A DNA stretch of 64,000 bases. Source: Halorubellus litoreus. Its GTDB lineage: Archaea; Halobacteriota; Halobacteria; Halobacteriales; Natrialbaceae. Location: positions 186,001 through 250,000 of the forward strand of contig NZ_JAZAQL010000004.1 in assembly GCF_037081675.1 (NCBI RefSeq), written 5' to 3'. The translations under genes and the position numbers were made by a program. Each line of letters opens with the position of its first letter. Within the stretch, counting starts at the first letter, position 1. Positions 52,316 through 59,387 of the stretch are shown one piece after another. The notes under the pieces are model-generated. The model saw nothing but the letters and a program-made list of their open reading frames with translations. It was not told the origin of the DNA and did no database searches.

Positions 52316-52999
52316 ATGATAGAGATGATGGATGCCACCGCTGCGAAGATCGTTTTAGCGATACAGCGTGGTGATTCTATCAATCGTGTTGCGAGCAAGA
52401 TCGGCGTCTCGTACTCGTGGGTGTACGACTGGGTCGAACGGTTAGCAGAGGCTAATATTATCAGTAATGAAGATAGCGGGCTCCGAGTTGTCGACCATGA
52501 GTTGCGCCAGCAGTACGCCGAGATGATGGCTGCATTGTACAGTCGCGAAACCATCTCTCAGGAGGACGCGTACGTCATTCCGCACTTCGCCGGCATGGAG
52601 TTCGCGTACACGGAGATCGACGCGGCGTACGTCTGGACGCACGGCGGCTACCAGATCGCCCGGGGCCACGACGACTACCCGGTATTCATCGAAGTCCACG
52701 ACAGGGATATCGAACGGTGGATAGCCTTCTTCGAGCAGTTCGGTGTCGACACGACGATCAACGAACGCCCGGACGCCAGCGCCGTCGACGGGAACGTCCA
52801 CTACGTGTTGTTCCCACAGACAAACGGTATCGAAGTCGAGTGGGTCGACGGCAATCCCGTCATCCCGTTGGACGATGCCGTCGACCAGATGATGGCGAAC
52901 CGGCCAGCGTACGAGCCGGCCTTGGAGATCATCGCCGACGAGTACGACAGGGACATCGACGCCTCACACCACGAGGCCACGGGCGTAGATGGTTCGTAG
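52316..52999 (+). CDS. Winged-helix protein, paralogue of the 22357 gene
   Basis: 227 residues; ATG 52316, 52325 and 52328 are all possible starts. The N-terminal helix-turn-helix reads SINRVASKIGVSYSWVYDWV. The second domain matches the 22357 product closely: DAYVIPHFAGMEFAYTEIDA, YVWTHGGYQIAR, DDYPVFIEVHDRDIERW. Two copies in one element, ~30 kb apart, point to a duplicated regulator or two antitoxin-like proteins with distinct specificities. No toxin gene is adjacent. Confidence 0.7.
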   Translation: MIEMMDATAAKIVLAIQRGDSINRVASKIGVSYSWVYDWVERLAEANIISNEDSGLRVVDHELRQQYAEMMAALYSRETISQEDAYVIPHFAGMEFAYTEIDAAYVWTHGGYQIARGHDDYPVFIEVHDRDIERWIAFFEQFGVDTTINERPDASAVDGNVHYVLFPQTNGIEVEWVDGNPVIPLDDAVDQMMANRPAYEPALEIIADEYDRDIDASHHEATGVDGS

Positions 53000-53115
53000 C
53001 TCCCAGTCTGTCATGGAGCTCCTTTCGCCGGGTGTGCGAACTGGTGGCCGCCGAAATCTGAGAGAATATAGTATTACCCGGAAGTCCTATGTTCCTTCAA
53101 TGTGATTGGTGAGAT

Positions 53116-53706
53116 ATGAGGAATCCAGCGGACGCGCCACCATACGAGGACGTCAACGACGCCGTTACGGAGGACTGGGTCGACGAGACGACTCCGTACG
53201 AGCGTGTTCGACAGGTGGTCGCGCACACGTACTCTCCAGTCACAGCCGAGACGGTCGCTGACCAGGCCCAGACTGCAACAAAGACTGCCCGCAAGCATCT
53301 GGACGCGCTCGCAGACGAGGGCTTCGTCACCACTGCGCCAGGCAAGCATGGCGCGACGACGTACCGTCGCTCGCCCGAGTCACTCGTCGTCGAACAGGCC
53401 GCCGACATCCTCCAACACGTCTCGACAGACGAACTCGTCTCCCGAATCACCGACATGCGTGAGCAACTCGAGAACTATCGGGCCGAATACGGCGTCGATT
53501 CGCCCGAAGAGCTAGCAGTCGAGCAGACGAATCAGATGCTAACGGATACCGACGAAGAGCACACGAGGATTGAGCCTGAGGTATTACAGGAGTGGCAGAC
53601 GACGCGGCGTAATCTCGCATTCGCAAACGCCGCATTGTCGATTGCGAACGCTGAACGGTTCGTCGATGGGGACCGACAGCAGACAGACGGCAGTCTCACC
53701 GCCTGA
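53116..53706 (+). CDS. HTH antitoxin-like protein (DUF7342-like)
   Basis: 196 residues. A winged helix at ~30-85 (TYSPVTAETVADQAQTATKT and ARKHLDALADEGFVTTAPG), then a long helical acidic tail. Haloarchaeal ArsR-like proteins of this layout are commonly followed by TumE-like toxin genes. The next gene starts 3 bases after this stop. It is probably the antitoxin and repressor of that pair. Confidence 0.72.
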   Translation: MRNPADAPPYEDVNDAVTEDWVDETTPYERVRQVVAHTYSPVTAETVADQAQTATKTARKHLDALADEGFVTTAPGKHGATTYRRSPESLVVEQAADILQHVSTDELVSRITDMREQLENYRAEYGVDSPEELAVEQTNQMLTDTDEEHTRIEPEVLQEWQTTRRNLAFANAALSIANAERFVDGDRQQTDGSLTA

Positions 53707-53709
53707 TCG

Positions 53710-54192
53710 ATGGCGCGAACACCAAGAACAGACGAATCCCACTCTCTGCGCGGCCCGATCGACCGCGCGGCCCTCATCTCGATTCGTGACGTCATCGACC
53801 GCGAAGAGCCACTCGCTACGCCAGCACTCGACGACTACCTGAACCCAACGGCTGTCGAGGTCCAGCTGGATGATGGCCTTCGAGCAGCGACGGCGGCGCG
53901 CATCGACGTCCAGTGGACTACCAAAGACGACTACAAATTCCACTACACGGACACCGAGGATGTCAACTTCCGTTGGGGCAAACATCACCACGACGGCGAC
54001 TACATCCACGCTGAGGGACTAGCGCACTATCATCCACCGCCGGATGCATCCTCGAACCCTGACGAGGTGGAGGATTCCTGCATCGAGCAGTCCCTCGAAG
54101 TTCTGGTCACCCGTGCCGTCCTGAGACTCTGGCGGACAGCCTACCACCGAGATTCGTTTGAACCCCTAAACGCCGCTAGCAATCCGCCCTGA
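53710..54192 (+). CDS. TumE/DUF6516-like toxin
   Basis: 160 residues. The core TAARIDVQWTTKDDYKFHYT, then NFRWGKHHHDG and AEGLAHYHPPPD, follows the DUF6516 (TumE) pattern of a small beta-rich protein with a His-rich WGxHHH...H segment. TumE toxins pair with HTH antitoxins (TumA), as here. The biochemical target is not known to me. The His cluster could form a nuclease active site. Confidence 0.7.
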   Translation: MARTPRTDESHSLRGPIDRAALISIRDVIDREEPLATPALDDYLNPTAVEVQLDDGLRAATAARIDVQWTTKDDYKFHYTDTEDVNFRWGKHHHDGDYIHAEGLAHYHPPPDASSNPDEVEDSCIEQSLEVLVTRAVLRLWRTAYHRDSFEPLNAASNPP

Positions 54193-54278
54193 CAGCCACC
54201 GTTTCCCATCCATGAGTGACAGATATCGCGGGGATGCTGGACCTTGAGGCAACCCGACGTTCTCGCTCACGAATCCTG

Positions 54279-54304
54279 TTTATCAGTCCCCTGGCGGGGT
54301 GGAG
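54279..54304 (+). promoter_or_regulatory. Element-type promoter/operator (G)
   Basis: TTTAT box (54279-54283), then CCCC-TGGC-GGGG (54288-54299) and TGGAGG. ATG 54315 follows after 10 bases. A textbook member of the family. Confidence 0.7.
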
Positions 54305-54314
54305 GAACTCTCAG

Positions 54315-54446
54315 ATGGCATCGAATCCACCAGCCGACAGTCCAGTTGCACCTGCTCTCCGACTCAAGCTCCCACCCGCAGTCGAGCATCAACTTGCTCA
54401 ACAGACGGGCGAAATCTTCGCCGGCGGTCCCCACCAGAATCGATGA
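54315..54446 (+). CDS. Very small protein leading a short operon
   Basis: 43 residues (ATG 54315), including ALRLKLPPAVEHQLAQQTGE. Its start is fixed by the promoter ten bases upstream, and its stop overlaps the next start (ATGA at 54443). It could be a real small protein or a leader for translational coupling of the next gene. Confidence 0.5.
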   Translation: MASNPPADSPVAPALRLKLPPAVEHQLAQQTGEIFAGGPHQNR

Positions 54447-54748
54447 CGACGGTCGCTATCGACTCCGACGACGACGACGTCACGGTCCCAAGTTACGGAC
54501 GCAACGCCGAACAGTCGCTCGCGAGTGTGCTGACAGCGGTCCGTGAAGATGTCCTCAGGGCAGACTGCACTGACCAAGACGACGTCGTCGGCGCGACGCT
54601 GCGCGCACTCGAACGCCACCTGCCTGGCGTATCGCTTCCAGACATCCTCGAACTCCGGGTGCTCGTCGACACGAACGCCACGGACCCCGAGTCAGTATTC
54701 GCCGACACGACCGAACAGGCACTCGACCACCTCGCCACCTGGCACTAG
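54443..54748 (+). CDS. Hypothetical acidic protein
   Basis: 101 residues from ATG 54443. An acidic start (TVAIDSDDDDVTVPSYG) is followed by helices with SLASVLTAVREDVLRADCTD and VSLPDILELRVLVDTNATDP. No motif recognised. Translationally coupled to the 43-residue frame upstream. Confidence 0.62.
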   Translation: MTTVAIDSDDDDVTVPSYGRNAEQSLASVLTAVREDVLRADCTDQDDVVGATLRALERHLPGVSLPDILELRVLVDTNATDPESVFADTTEQALDHLATWH

Positions 54749-54767
54749 CCTGCCTCGTACTATCTAT

Positions 54768-55835
54768 ATGTCCACGCAATCAGACCACCAGTCGACTGTA
54801 TCGTTCACCACCCGCCACGACCTCACGTTCACGCCGACCGAACCCCCGGACGACCATCGCTCGTTCCCACGAGACACCGACATCGAGGGCGTGGCGTGCA
54901 AGCAACTCAGCGGCTACCAGACCGTCCAGGGCCGCAAGCGCGAGCTTAGCTGTTCGCCCGGCGACGGCTACTGGGTCGTCGACGACGCCAAGACCGTCAC
55001 CAATTACGTCGACGAGTACGGCGACGCGGTGTGGCCCATCCCAGAGACGTACACGGCGTTCGACGGGTTCGAGCGGTATCTCGGCGAGATGGACGGGGCG
55101 GGCCGCCGGTACGGCTACGGCATCGACGCCACTCAACTCGAGAAGGCGCTTCGACTCCTCACCGGCGGCGGGCATTACGACCACGACGCGTACACGCTGG
55201 TCGCCTGCGGACGGAAGCCGTTCGTCCTCAGCGGGCCAGAAGGCGTCCTGCTCTCGCGTCCCGGCCACATCGCGCGGCCACAGGACGACAGCCAGTGCCC
55301 TGAACGTACCGTCACCGGCACGCGTCCACGCTCGGACACCGAGTACGAGCTCGCCGTCGAAGAAGCCAACCCAGTCGTTCTGGATGGTATCGAACGGTTC
55401 GTCGAAACGCTCGACTACGTCTACAACTCCCCGATTTCGAGCCACACTGCCGCGCCGCACTCGACGTCCTCGTTCCACTTCTTCGAGACCGAAGCCGAGA
55501 CGACGGTCAAAGTGAGTGCGGAGACGCTGCTGACGGTCGGCCAGCTCAAAACCCACCACACCGACGTCTCCGTCTACGGGGGTGCAACCGTCGACGCGCC
55601 TCACTCCTCAACGAGCGTCGATGTCGAGTGGACTGGCCCGGACCAGTACGTCGGCGACATCCATCGCGGCGCACCGGTCGTCGGCTACGACGTCGACTGG
55701 GAGACCCGCGGCGGCCGCCGCCGCTCCGTGCTCGTCGTCCGCACCCATCGCCTCGTCGAACGCGACCAACTCGATACCAGCCTGTACGTCCTCCGGTCGC
55801 AGGATCAGGAACTCGGCTGCGTCGAACACTGGTGA
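54768..55835 (+). CDS. Hypothetical element protein
   Basis: 355 residues from ATG 54768 (20 bases after the previous stop). The frame extends far upstream but only through the other gene. The protein has a beta-rich character: VACKQLSGYQTVQGRKRELS, YTLVACGRKPFVLSGPEGVL, and DVSVYGGATVDAPHSSTSV. No metal or nucleotide site is clear. The ATG sits in a CTATCTATATG context. Part of the 54.3-56.1 kb gene run. Function unknown. Confidence 0.66.
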   Translation: MSTQSDHQSTVSFTTRHDLTFTPTEPPDDHRSFPRDTDIEGVACKQLSGYQTVQGRKRELSCSPGDGYWVVDDAKTVTNYVDEYGDAVWPIPETYTAFDGFERYLGEMDGAGRRYGYGIDATQLEKALRLLTGGGHYDHDAYTLVACGRKPFVLSGPEGVLLSRPGHIARPQDDSQCPERTVTGTRPRSDTEYELAVEEANPVVLDGIERFVETLDYVYNSPISSHTAAPHSTSSFHFFETEAETTVKVSAETLLTVGQLKTHHTDVSVYGGATVDAPHSSTSVDVEWTGPDQYVGDIHRGAPVVGYDVDWETRGGRRRSVLVVRTHRLVERDQLDTSLYVLRSQDQELGCVEHW

Positions 55836-55841
55836 CCAGGG

Positions 55842-56087
55842 ATGGCCGCCACGACGGACCGGACAACCCCCGGCCAGCCTGTCGCGGTCTTCGACGCCCT
55901 CCCACCAGAGACGCTCGTCCAGACCGCGAACACCGACCTCATCCGAGCAGCCGTCGAACTCCTGGACTCAGTCGACGACGTCAAGCGCGTCGTCGCCGCC
56001 GAAAACCAGCACCGCGCCCGCCCGGGCGTGCTTCGACTCTGCCAGGAGCGCGCCAGACAACTCCGTCACTCCTCGAGCCCAGACTGA
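55842..56087 (+). CDS. Hypothetical small protein
   Basis: 81 residues; helical, with VFDALPPETLVQTANTDLIR and then AAVELLDSVDDVKRVVAAE. It starts 6 bases after the previous stop, so it is in the same operon. No family recognised. Confidence 0.6.
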   Translation: MAATTDRTTPGQPVAVFDALPPETLVQTANTDLIRAAVELLDSVDDVKRVVAAENQHRARPGVLRLCQERARQLRHSSSPD

Positions 56088-56278
56088 CCCTCAACAGTGG
56101 GATCAATTCCGTCGGCAAGCCCTCGCAGATACTCCGCCACCACTTCCCGTTCTCTACCTGCAAGGTCGCTCCACACTCGAACTTCGCACACGATTCGCTC
56201 CTCGCTCCCCTCCAAGACGGCATCCGGAAGGTACTCCGTCAGGTCAAGCCGGTCGTGATGCCAACCGTCTTCGCTCAT
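56066..56278 (-). CDS. Possible small acidic protein on the minus strand
   Basis: 70 residues from ATG 56278, haloarchaeal-like in composition (HHDRLDLTEYLPDAVLEG, ERIVCEVRVWSDLAGREREV). It overlaps the end of the + strand gene by 22 bases. A GAATAAACAGG box on the minus strand at about 56308-56317 would serve it, sharing AT-rich DNA with promoter H as a divergent promoter. Plausible but unproven. Confidence 0.42.
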   Translation of the reverse strand: MSEDGWHHDRLDLTEYLPDAVLEGSEERIVCEVRVWSDLAGREREVVAEYLRGLADGIDPTVEGQSGLEE

Positions 56279-56311
56279 ACCGATGCTCGTGCCGCTTCCG
56301 TCTTGGACCTG

Positions 56312-56337
56312 TTTATTCACCCCCATGCGCGCTGGAG
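56312..56337 (+). promoter_or_regulatory. Element-type promoter/operator (H) for the SWIM-like gene
   Basis: TTTATT (56312-56317), CACCCCC, then GCGCGCTGGAGG. The inverted repeat is poor here, but box, C-run and TGGAGG match the family. ATG 56344 follows. Confidence 0.5.
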
Positions 56338-56343
56338 GCGACG

Positions 56344-56667
56344 ATGTCTCACACCATTGACCCACACCGAACGCCGCCCAGCGACGGGCCTGAACCGTTG
56401 ATCGACACGACCACCCATCGGCTCGCTCATGGCATCACGCTGCCGGGGCGAACTCAGCGTGCGCTCGAAGAGCCGATGGCGGTGACGCTCTACAAGAAAG
56501 GCGGCGTCTATCAGGTCCGAAAGCAAGACAACTCCACGTACCTCGTCGACATCGTCAACGGGACCTGCACCTGTCCGGACCCACACGACCACGACAAGCA
56601 CCAGCGCCGGGTCGAACGAGAACTCGAGCTCGACCGAGTTCCGACCATCGGTGGCAGCATCCCGTGA
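56344..56667 (+). CDS. SWIM zinc-finger-like small protein
   Basis: 107 residues. The C-terminal part reads YQVRKQDNSTYLVDIVNGTC and then CTCPDPHDHDKHQRR, a C-x-C-x(n)-H-x-H pattern as in SWIM fingers. SWIM domains bind DNA or protein partners. The GTG start of the PrimPol gene overlaps its stop (GTGA at 56664), so the two are co-translated and may act together. Confidence 0.7.
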   Translation: MSHTIDPHRTPPSDGPEPLIDTTTHRLAHGITLPGRTQRALEEPMAVTLYKKGGVYQVRKQDNSTYLVDIVNGTCTCPDPHDHDKHQRRVERELELDRVPTIGGSIP

Positions 56668-57572
56668 ACCAGAGAACAGAGACGGCGAGGAATGTGCCTG
56701 CCAAGCTGCTGGAGTATCCACAGTGGATCGTCTGGCGCTCGGAACTACGCGATGGGAAGCGCACGAAGATACCGGTCGACCCGTCGACACAGCAACGCGC
56801 GAGCGTTGACGAACCCACGCAGTGGGTCGACTACCAGACCGCACGCCGGTCCCTTCGTGTCGACGGCTTCGACGGCCTCGGCTTCGTCTTCACCGACAAG
56901 GACCCATTCGTCGGTGTCGACCTCGACGACTGCCGCAACCCCGTCACCGGCGAGCTCTCACCGCTCGCCCACGACATCACCACCACCCTCGACTCCTACG
57001 CCGAGACCTCACCGTCAGGACTCGGCGTGCACGTCCTCGCGAAAGCCGACCTCCCGGGAACACGACGTCGGCGGGGGAGGCTCGAAGTCTACGACAACGC
57101 CCGATTCTTCACCATCACGGGCCGGCACCTCGACCACACCCCACAGAAACTGTGCGAGCGCGACGACGCCCTCGCACAGGTTCATGAGCAGTACCTCACC
57201 GGCGATGACACCACCGGCCAGAGCGACGAGCAGGCTACCATGTCCACTCCGCGGGATTCGGACGACGTCAGTTCCGTCGATGGAAGTGGCGACGCGGTGG
57301 CGGCCGTCGTCGCACGTGCTCGGAACGCCGTGAATGGTGGGAAGTTCGACGCCCTCTGGAGTGGCGATACTACGGGGTACTCGAGCCAGTCGGAAGCCGA
57401 CATGGCACTCGCGTGCCTCCTGGCGTACTGGACGAACCAGAACCCCGCCCTCGTCGATGCCTGCTTCCGCGAATCCGAGTTGATGCGCGAAAAATGGGAT
57501 ACAGTCCACTACGCCGACGGCAGCACGTACGGCGAACGAACCATCGAGCGTGCACTCGCATTCATCGACTAA
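56664..57572 (+). CDS. PrimPol-type primase-polymerase (NrS-1-like)
   Basis: 302 residues from GTG 56664. It reads PQWIVWRSELRDGKRTKIPV, then GLGFVFTDKDPFVGVDLDDC (D-x-D metal residues), PSGLGVHVLAKADL and EVYDNARFFTITGRHLD. These are the motifs of NrS-1-type primase-polymerases. The C-terminal part (SQSEADMALACLLAYWTNQN and FRESELMREKWD) is the helix bundle that in phage proteins links to a helicase. No helicase follows here. It could prime or extend element DNA alongside the separate PriS/PriL-like pair. Confidence 0.8.
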   Translation: MNQRTETARNVPAKLLEYPQWIVWRSELRDGKRTKIPVDPSTQQRASVDEPTQWVDYQTARRSLRVDGFDGLGFVFTDKDPFVGVDLDDCRNPVTGELSPLAHDITTTLDSYAETSPSGLGVHVLAKADLPGTRRRRGRLEVYDNARFFTITGRHLDHTPQKLCERDDALAQVHEQYLTGDDTTGQSDEQATMSTPRDSDDVSSVDGSGDAVAAVVARARNAVNGGKFDALWSGDTTGYSSQSEADMALACLLAYWTNQNPALVDACFRESELMREKWDTVHYADGSTYGERTIERALAFID

Positions 57573-57615
57573 ACTCCCTCTTGCCCTCAGTTCCCGCTCC
57601 GACTCACTGCTGTAG

Positions 57616-57634
57616 TTTGTCAGCAGCCGGGCTG
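57616..57634 (+). promoter_or_regulatory. Element-type promoter/operator (K) for the DUF6610 gene
   Basis: TTTGT (57616-57620), then CAGC-CGG-GCTG (57624-57634). ATG 57644 follows. No TGGAGG. Confidence 0.4.
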
Positions 57635-57643
57635 GCTCGACTG

Positions 57644-58678
57644 ATGGCCACCCCACAACAGCCCGCTGGCGGTGCCTCCGCGAGCAAGACGATCGAGCAA
57701 GCCCGCAAGGTCGGGTACGTAGCGTTCCTGCAGCGGGTTCCGTTCGCGGTCGACGCCCACCGTCTCGGGTACGCAACCGGCATCTGCGAGGATTACACGC
57801 TCCAGCAGTCCCAGTACGCGAACGTCGACGTCCCAGTCTCGGTGCTGGATAACGATTTTCGCGACCCCGACGTCGAGCGTTGGACGCGTGTGTTCGAGCG
57901 CCACGAACCGAACGTCGGCATCATTGGCGACGCCTTCACCGAAGCGGAAGCCCGAGAATACGTCGAGGTCGCCCAAGAGCTTCGGCGAGCGTATCCAGAG
58001 GCGACGCTGGTGATCGTTCCGAAGTGCGAGGCTGCATTCGACGTCATTCCCGACTGGGTCGTGCTCGGGTATCCGGCTGGGAGTCACGCCGGGAAAGCCG
58101 ACCACACTCCCGAGGAGTATTCAGCACTCGCGGACTGGCGTGGGCGCAGGCTCCACCTGCTCGGCGGCGCGCCACAGCGTCGCTGGACGCTCATCCAGGA
58201 ACTCACGCAGCCGACGGTCACCGGCCTCGAACCAGCGAATATCGTGGGAATGGACTACAACGGCTTCTTTGCGAACGCTCTCCGATATGGCGATGTCTGG
58301 TATCCCGTCCAGCCACACTGGCGGACCCACGACGACAGCTCGCTCCGCGAGCGCGTCCGGATGAGCCTCGAGCACGCCAAGGCATACTGGCAGCAGCGCG
58401 GCGTTTGGGCCACTCACGAGGACCAGAGTGCGGTCCTCTCACCAGACGACCCCGTCTTCGCAACCAGGGGCACACCCTTCGACCCGACCGAAGCAGAGCT
58501 CTTCGATTGCGAATTCGGCCAACCCGGTGGCGACGAAGGAAGCGGCGTACTCGTTGAATACGACGATGGGATCGTACTCGCCTACACCAGCCAGAAGCAC
58601 CGACGGTTCCTCGAGCACCGTACTGGCGTCTATCGCGAACATGGTGACCCACAACGAGTCCGTGCCCAGCAATCTTAG
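57644..58678 (+). CDS. DUF6610-type protein, TGT-superfamily-like
   Basis: 344 residues from ATG 57644. The central part looks like a TIM barrel of the tRNA-guanine transglycosylase type: VSVLDNDFRDPDVERW, EPNVGIIGDAFTEAEAREYV, LVIVPKCEAAFDVIPDWVVL, RLHLLGGAPQRRWTLIQEL and NIVGMDYNGFFANALRYGDV. Proteins of this kind (DUF6610) are common in haloarchaeal plasmids and viruses. Some TGT relatives (DpdA) insert 7-deazaguanines into DNA. Whether this one modifies DNA is inference. Confidence 0.62.
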   Translation: MATPQQPAGGASASKTIEQARKVGYVAFLQRVPFAVDAHRLGYATGICEDYTLQQSQYANVDVPVSVLDNDFRDPDVERWTRVFERHEPNVGIIGDAFTEAEAREYVEVAQELRRAYPEATLVIVPKCEAAFDVIPDWVVLGYPAGSHAGKADHTPEEYSALADWRGRRLHLLGGAPQRRWTLIQELTQPTVTGLEPANIVGMDYNGFFANALRYGDVWYPVQPHWRTHDDSSLRERVRMSLEHAKAYWQQRGVWATHEDQSAVLSPDDPVFATRGTPFDPTEAELFDCEFGQPGGDEGSGVLVEYDDGIVLAYTSQKHRRFLEHRTGVYREHGDPQRVRAQQS

Positions 58679-58775
58679 TGGAGAACTGAACTGTCCACAG
58701 CTAGAGGCCAAGTCCATTGGTGATTGCTATCACATCTCAGAAGACTCATATCGTTCGATACATCTAGTCCTAGTC

Positions 58776-59072
58776 ATGCACGACCTGACCGGATTCCAGC
58801 GCGACCTCCTGTACGTCATCGCTGGCCAAGACGAACCTCACGGCCTCGCAATCAAAGACGAGCTCGAGAACTACTACGAGAAGGAGATCCACCACGGCCG
58901 CCTTTATCCCAATCTCGACACCCTCGTTGACAAAGGCCTCGTCGAGAAAGGCGAACTCGACCGCCGCACCAACTACTACACCATCACCCGCCGCGGCAGC
59001 AGAGAGCTCGAAGACCGACGCAACTGGGAGACGCAGTACGTCGAAAGCGCCGAAACTTCTGTAACACAATAG
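58776..59072 (+). CDS. PadR-type winged-helix regulator
   Basis: 98 residues from ATG 58776. FQRDLLYVIAGQDEPHGLAI, KDELENYYEKEIHHGRLYPN and YYTITRRGSRELEDRR are the PadR winged-helix pattern, with the wing hairpin and short C-terminal helix. A small DNA-binding regulator; target unknown. Confidence 0.82.
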   Translation: MHDLTGFQRDLLYVIAGQDEPHGLAIKDELENYYEKEIHHGRLYPNLDTLVDKGLVEKGELDRRTNYYTITRRGSRELEDRRNWETQYVESAETSVTQ

Positions 59073-59386
59073 GGAGTCTAGTAGAAAGCCAAGAAGAGAC
59101 CTACGGGAGATACCGTCGAGGAAGACAGTTGGAATCGTTCGGTTCTAGAGTCCGGGAAGCGGAAAACTGATCGAAAAAGAATCTGCGTCAAGCCCCTTAG
59201 GGAACGTTCTTCGATTTCGATAACGTGTAAGGTGTTGCTTGAGGGACTCAATTACTGAATGACCTCCATGTCGATGTTCCAGACGAGACCATCCCAGACC
59301 ACCATTTCCATGATCGACATCGAAAGGCCATCGAGATACTCGAGGACGATGCGCATTCCAAGATGGTGGGCAACCTGATACGGTGA
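59073..59386 (+). other. Non-coding region with a gene fragment
   Basis: About 315 bases. In the + strand frame ending at TGA 59384-59386, the stretch from about 59245 reads LLNDLHVDVPDETIPDHHFH then RHRKAIEILEDDAHS. This has haloarchaeal coding character but is preceded by a stop and has no start. It is a likely 3' fragment of a lost gene. The rest shows nothing. Confidence 0.35.
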
Positions 59387-59387
59387 T

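Noticed and set aside
54543..54767. 75-codon upstream extension of the 54768 gene
   Set aside because: It lies within another gene in a different frame and has a Ser/Thr/Arg-rich shadow composition.
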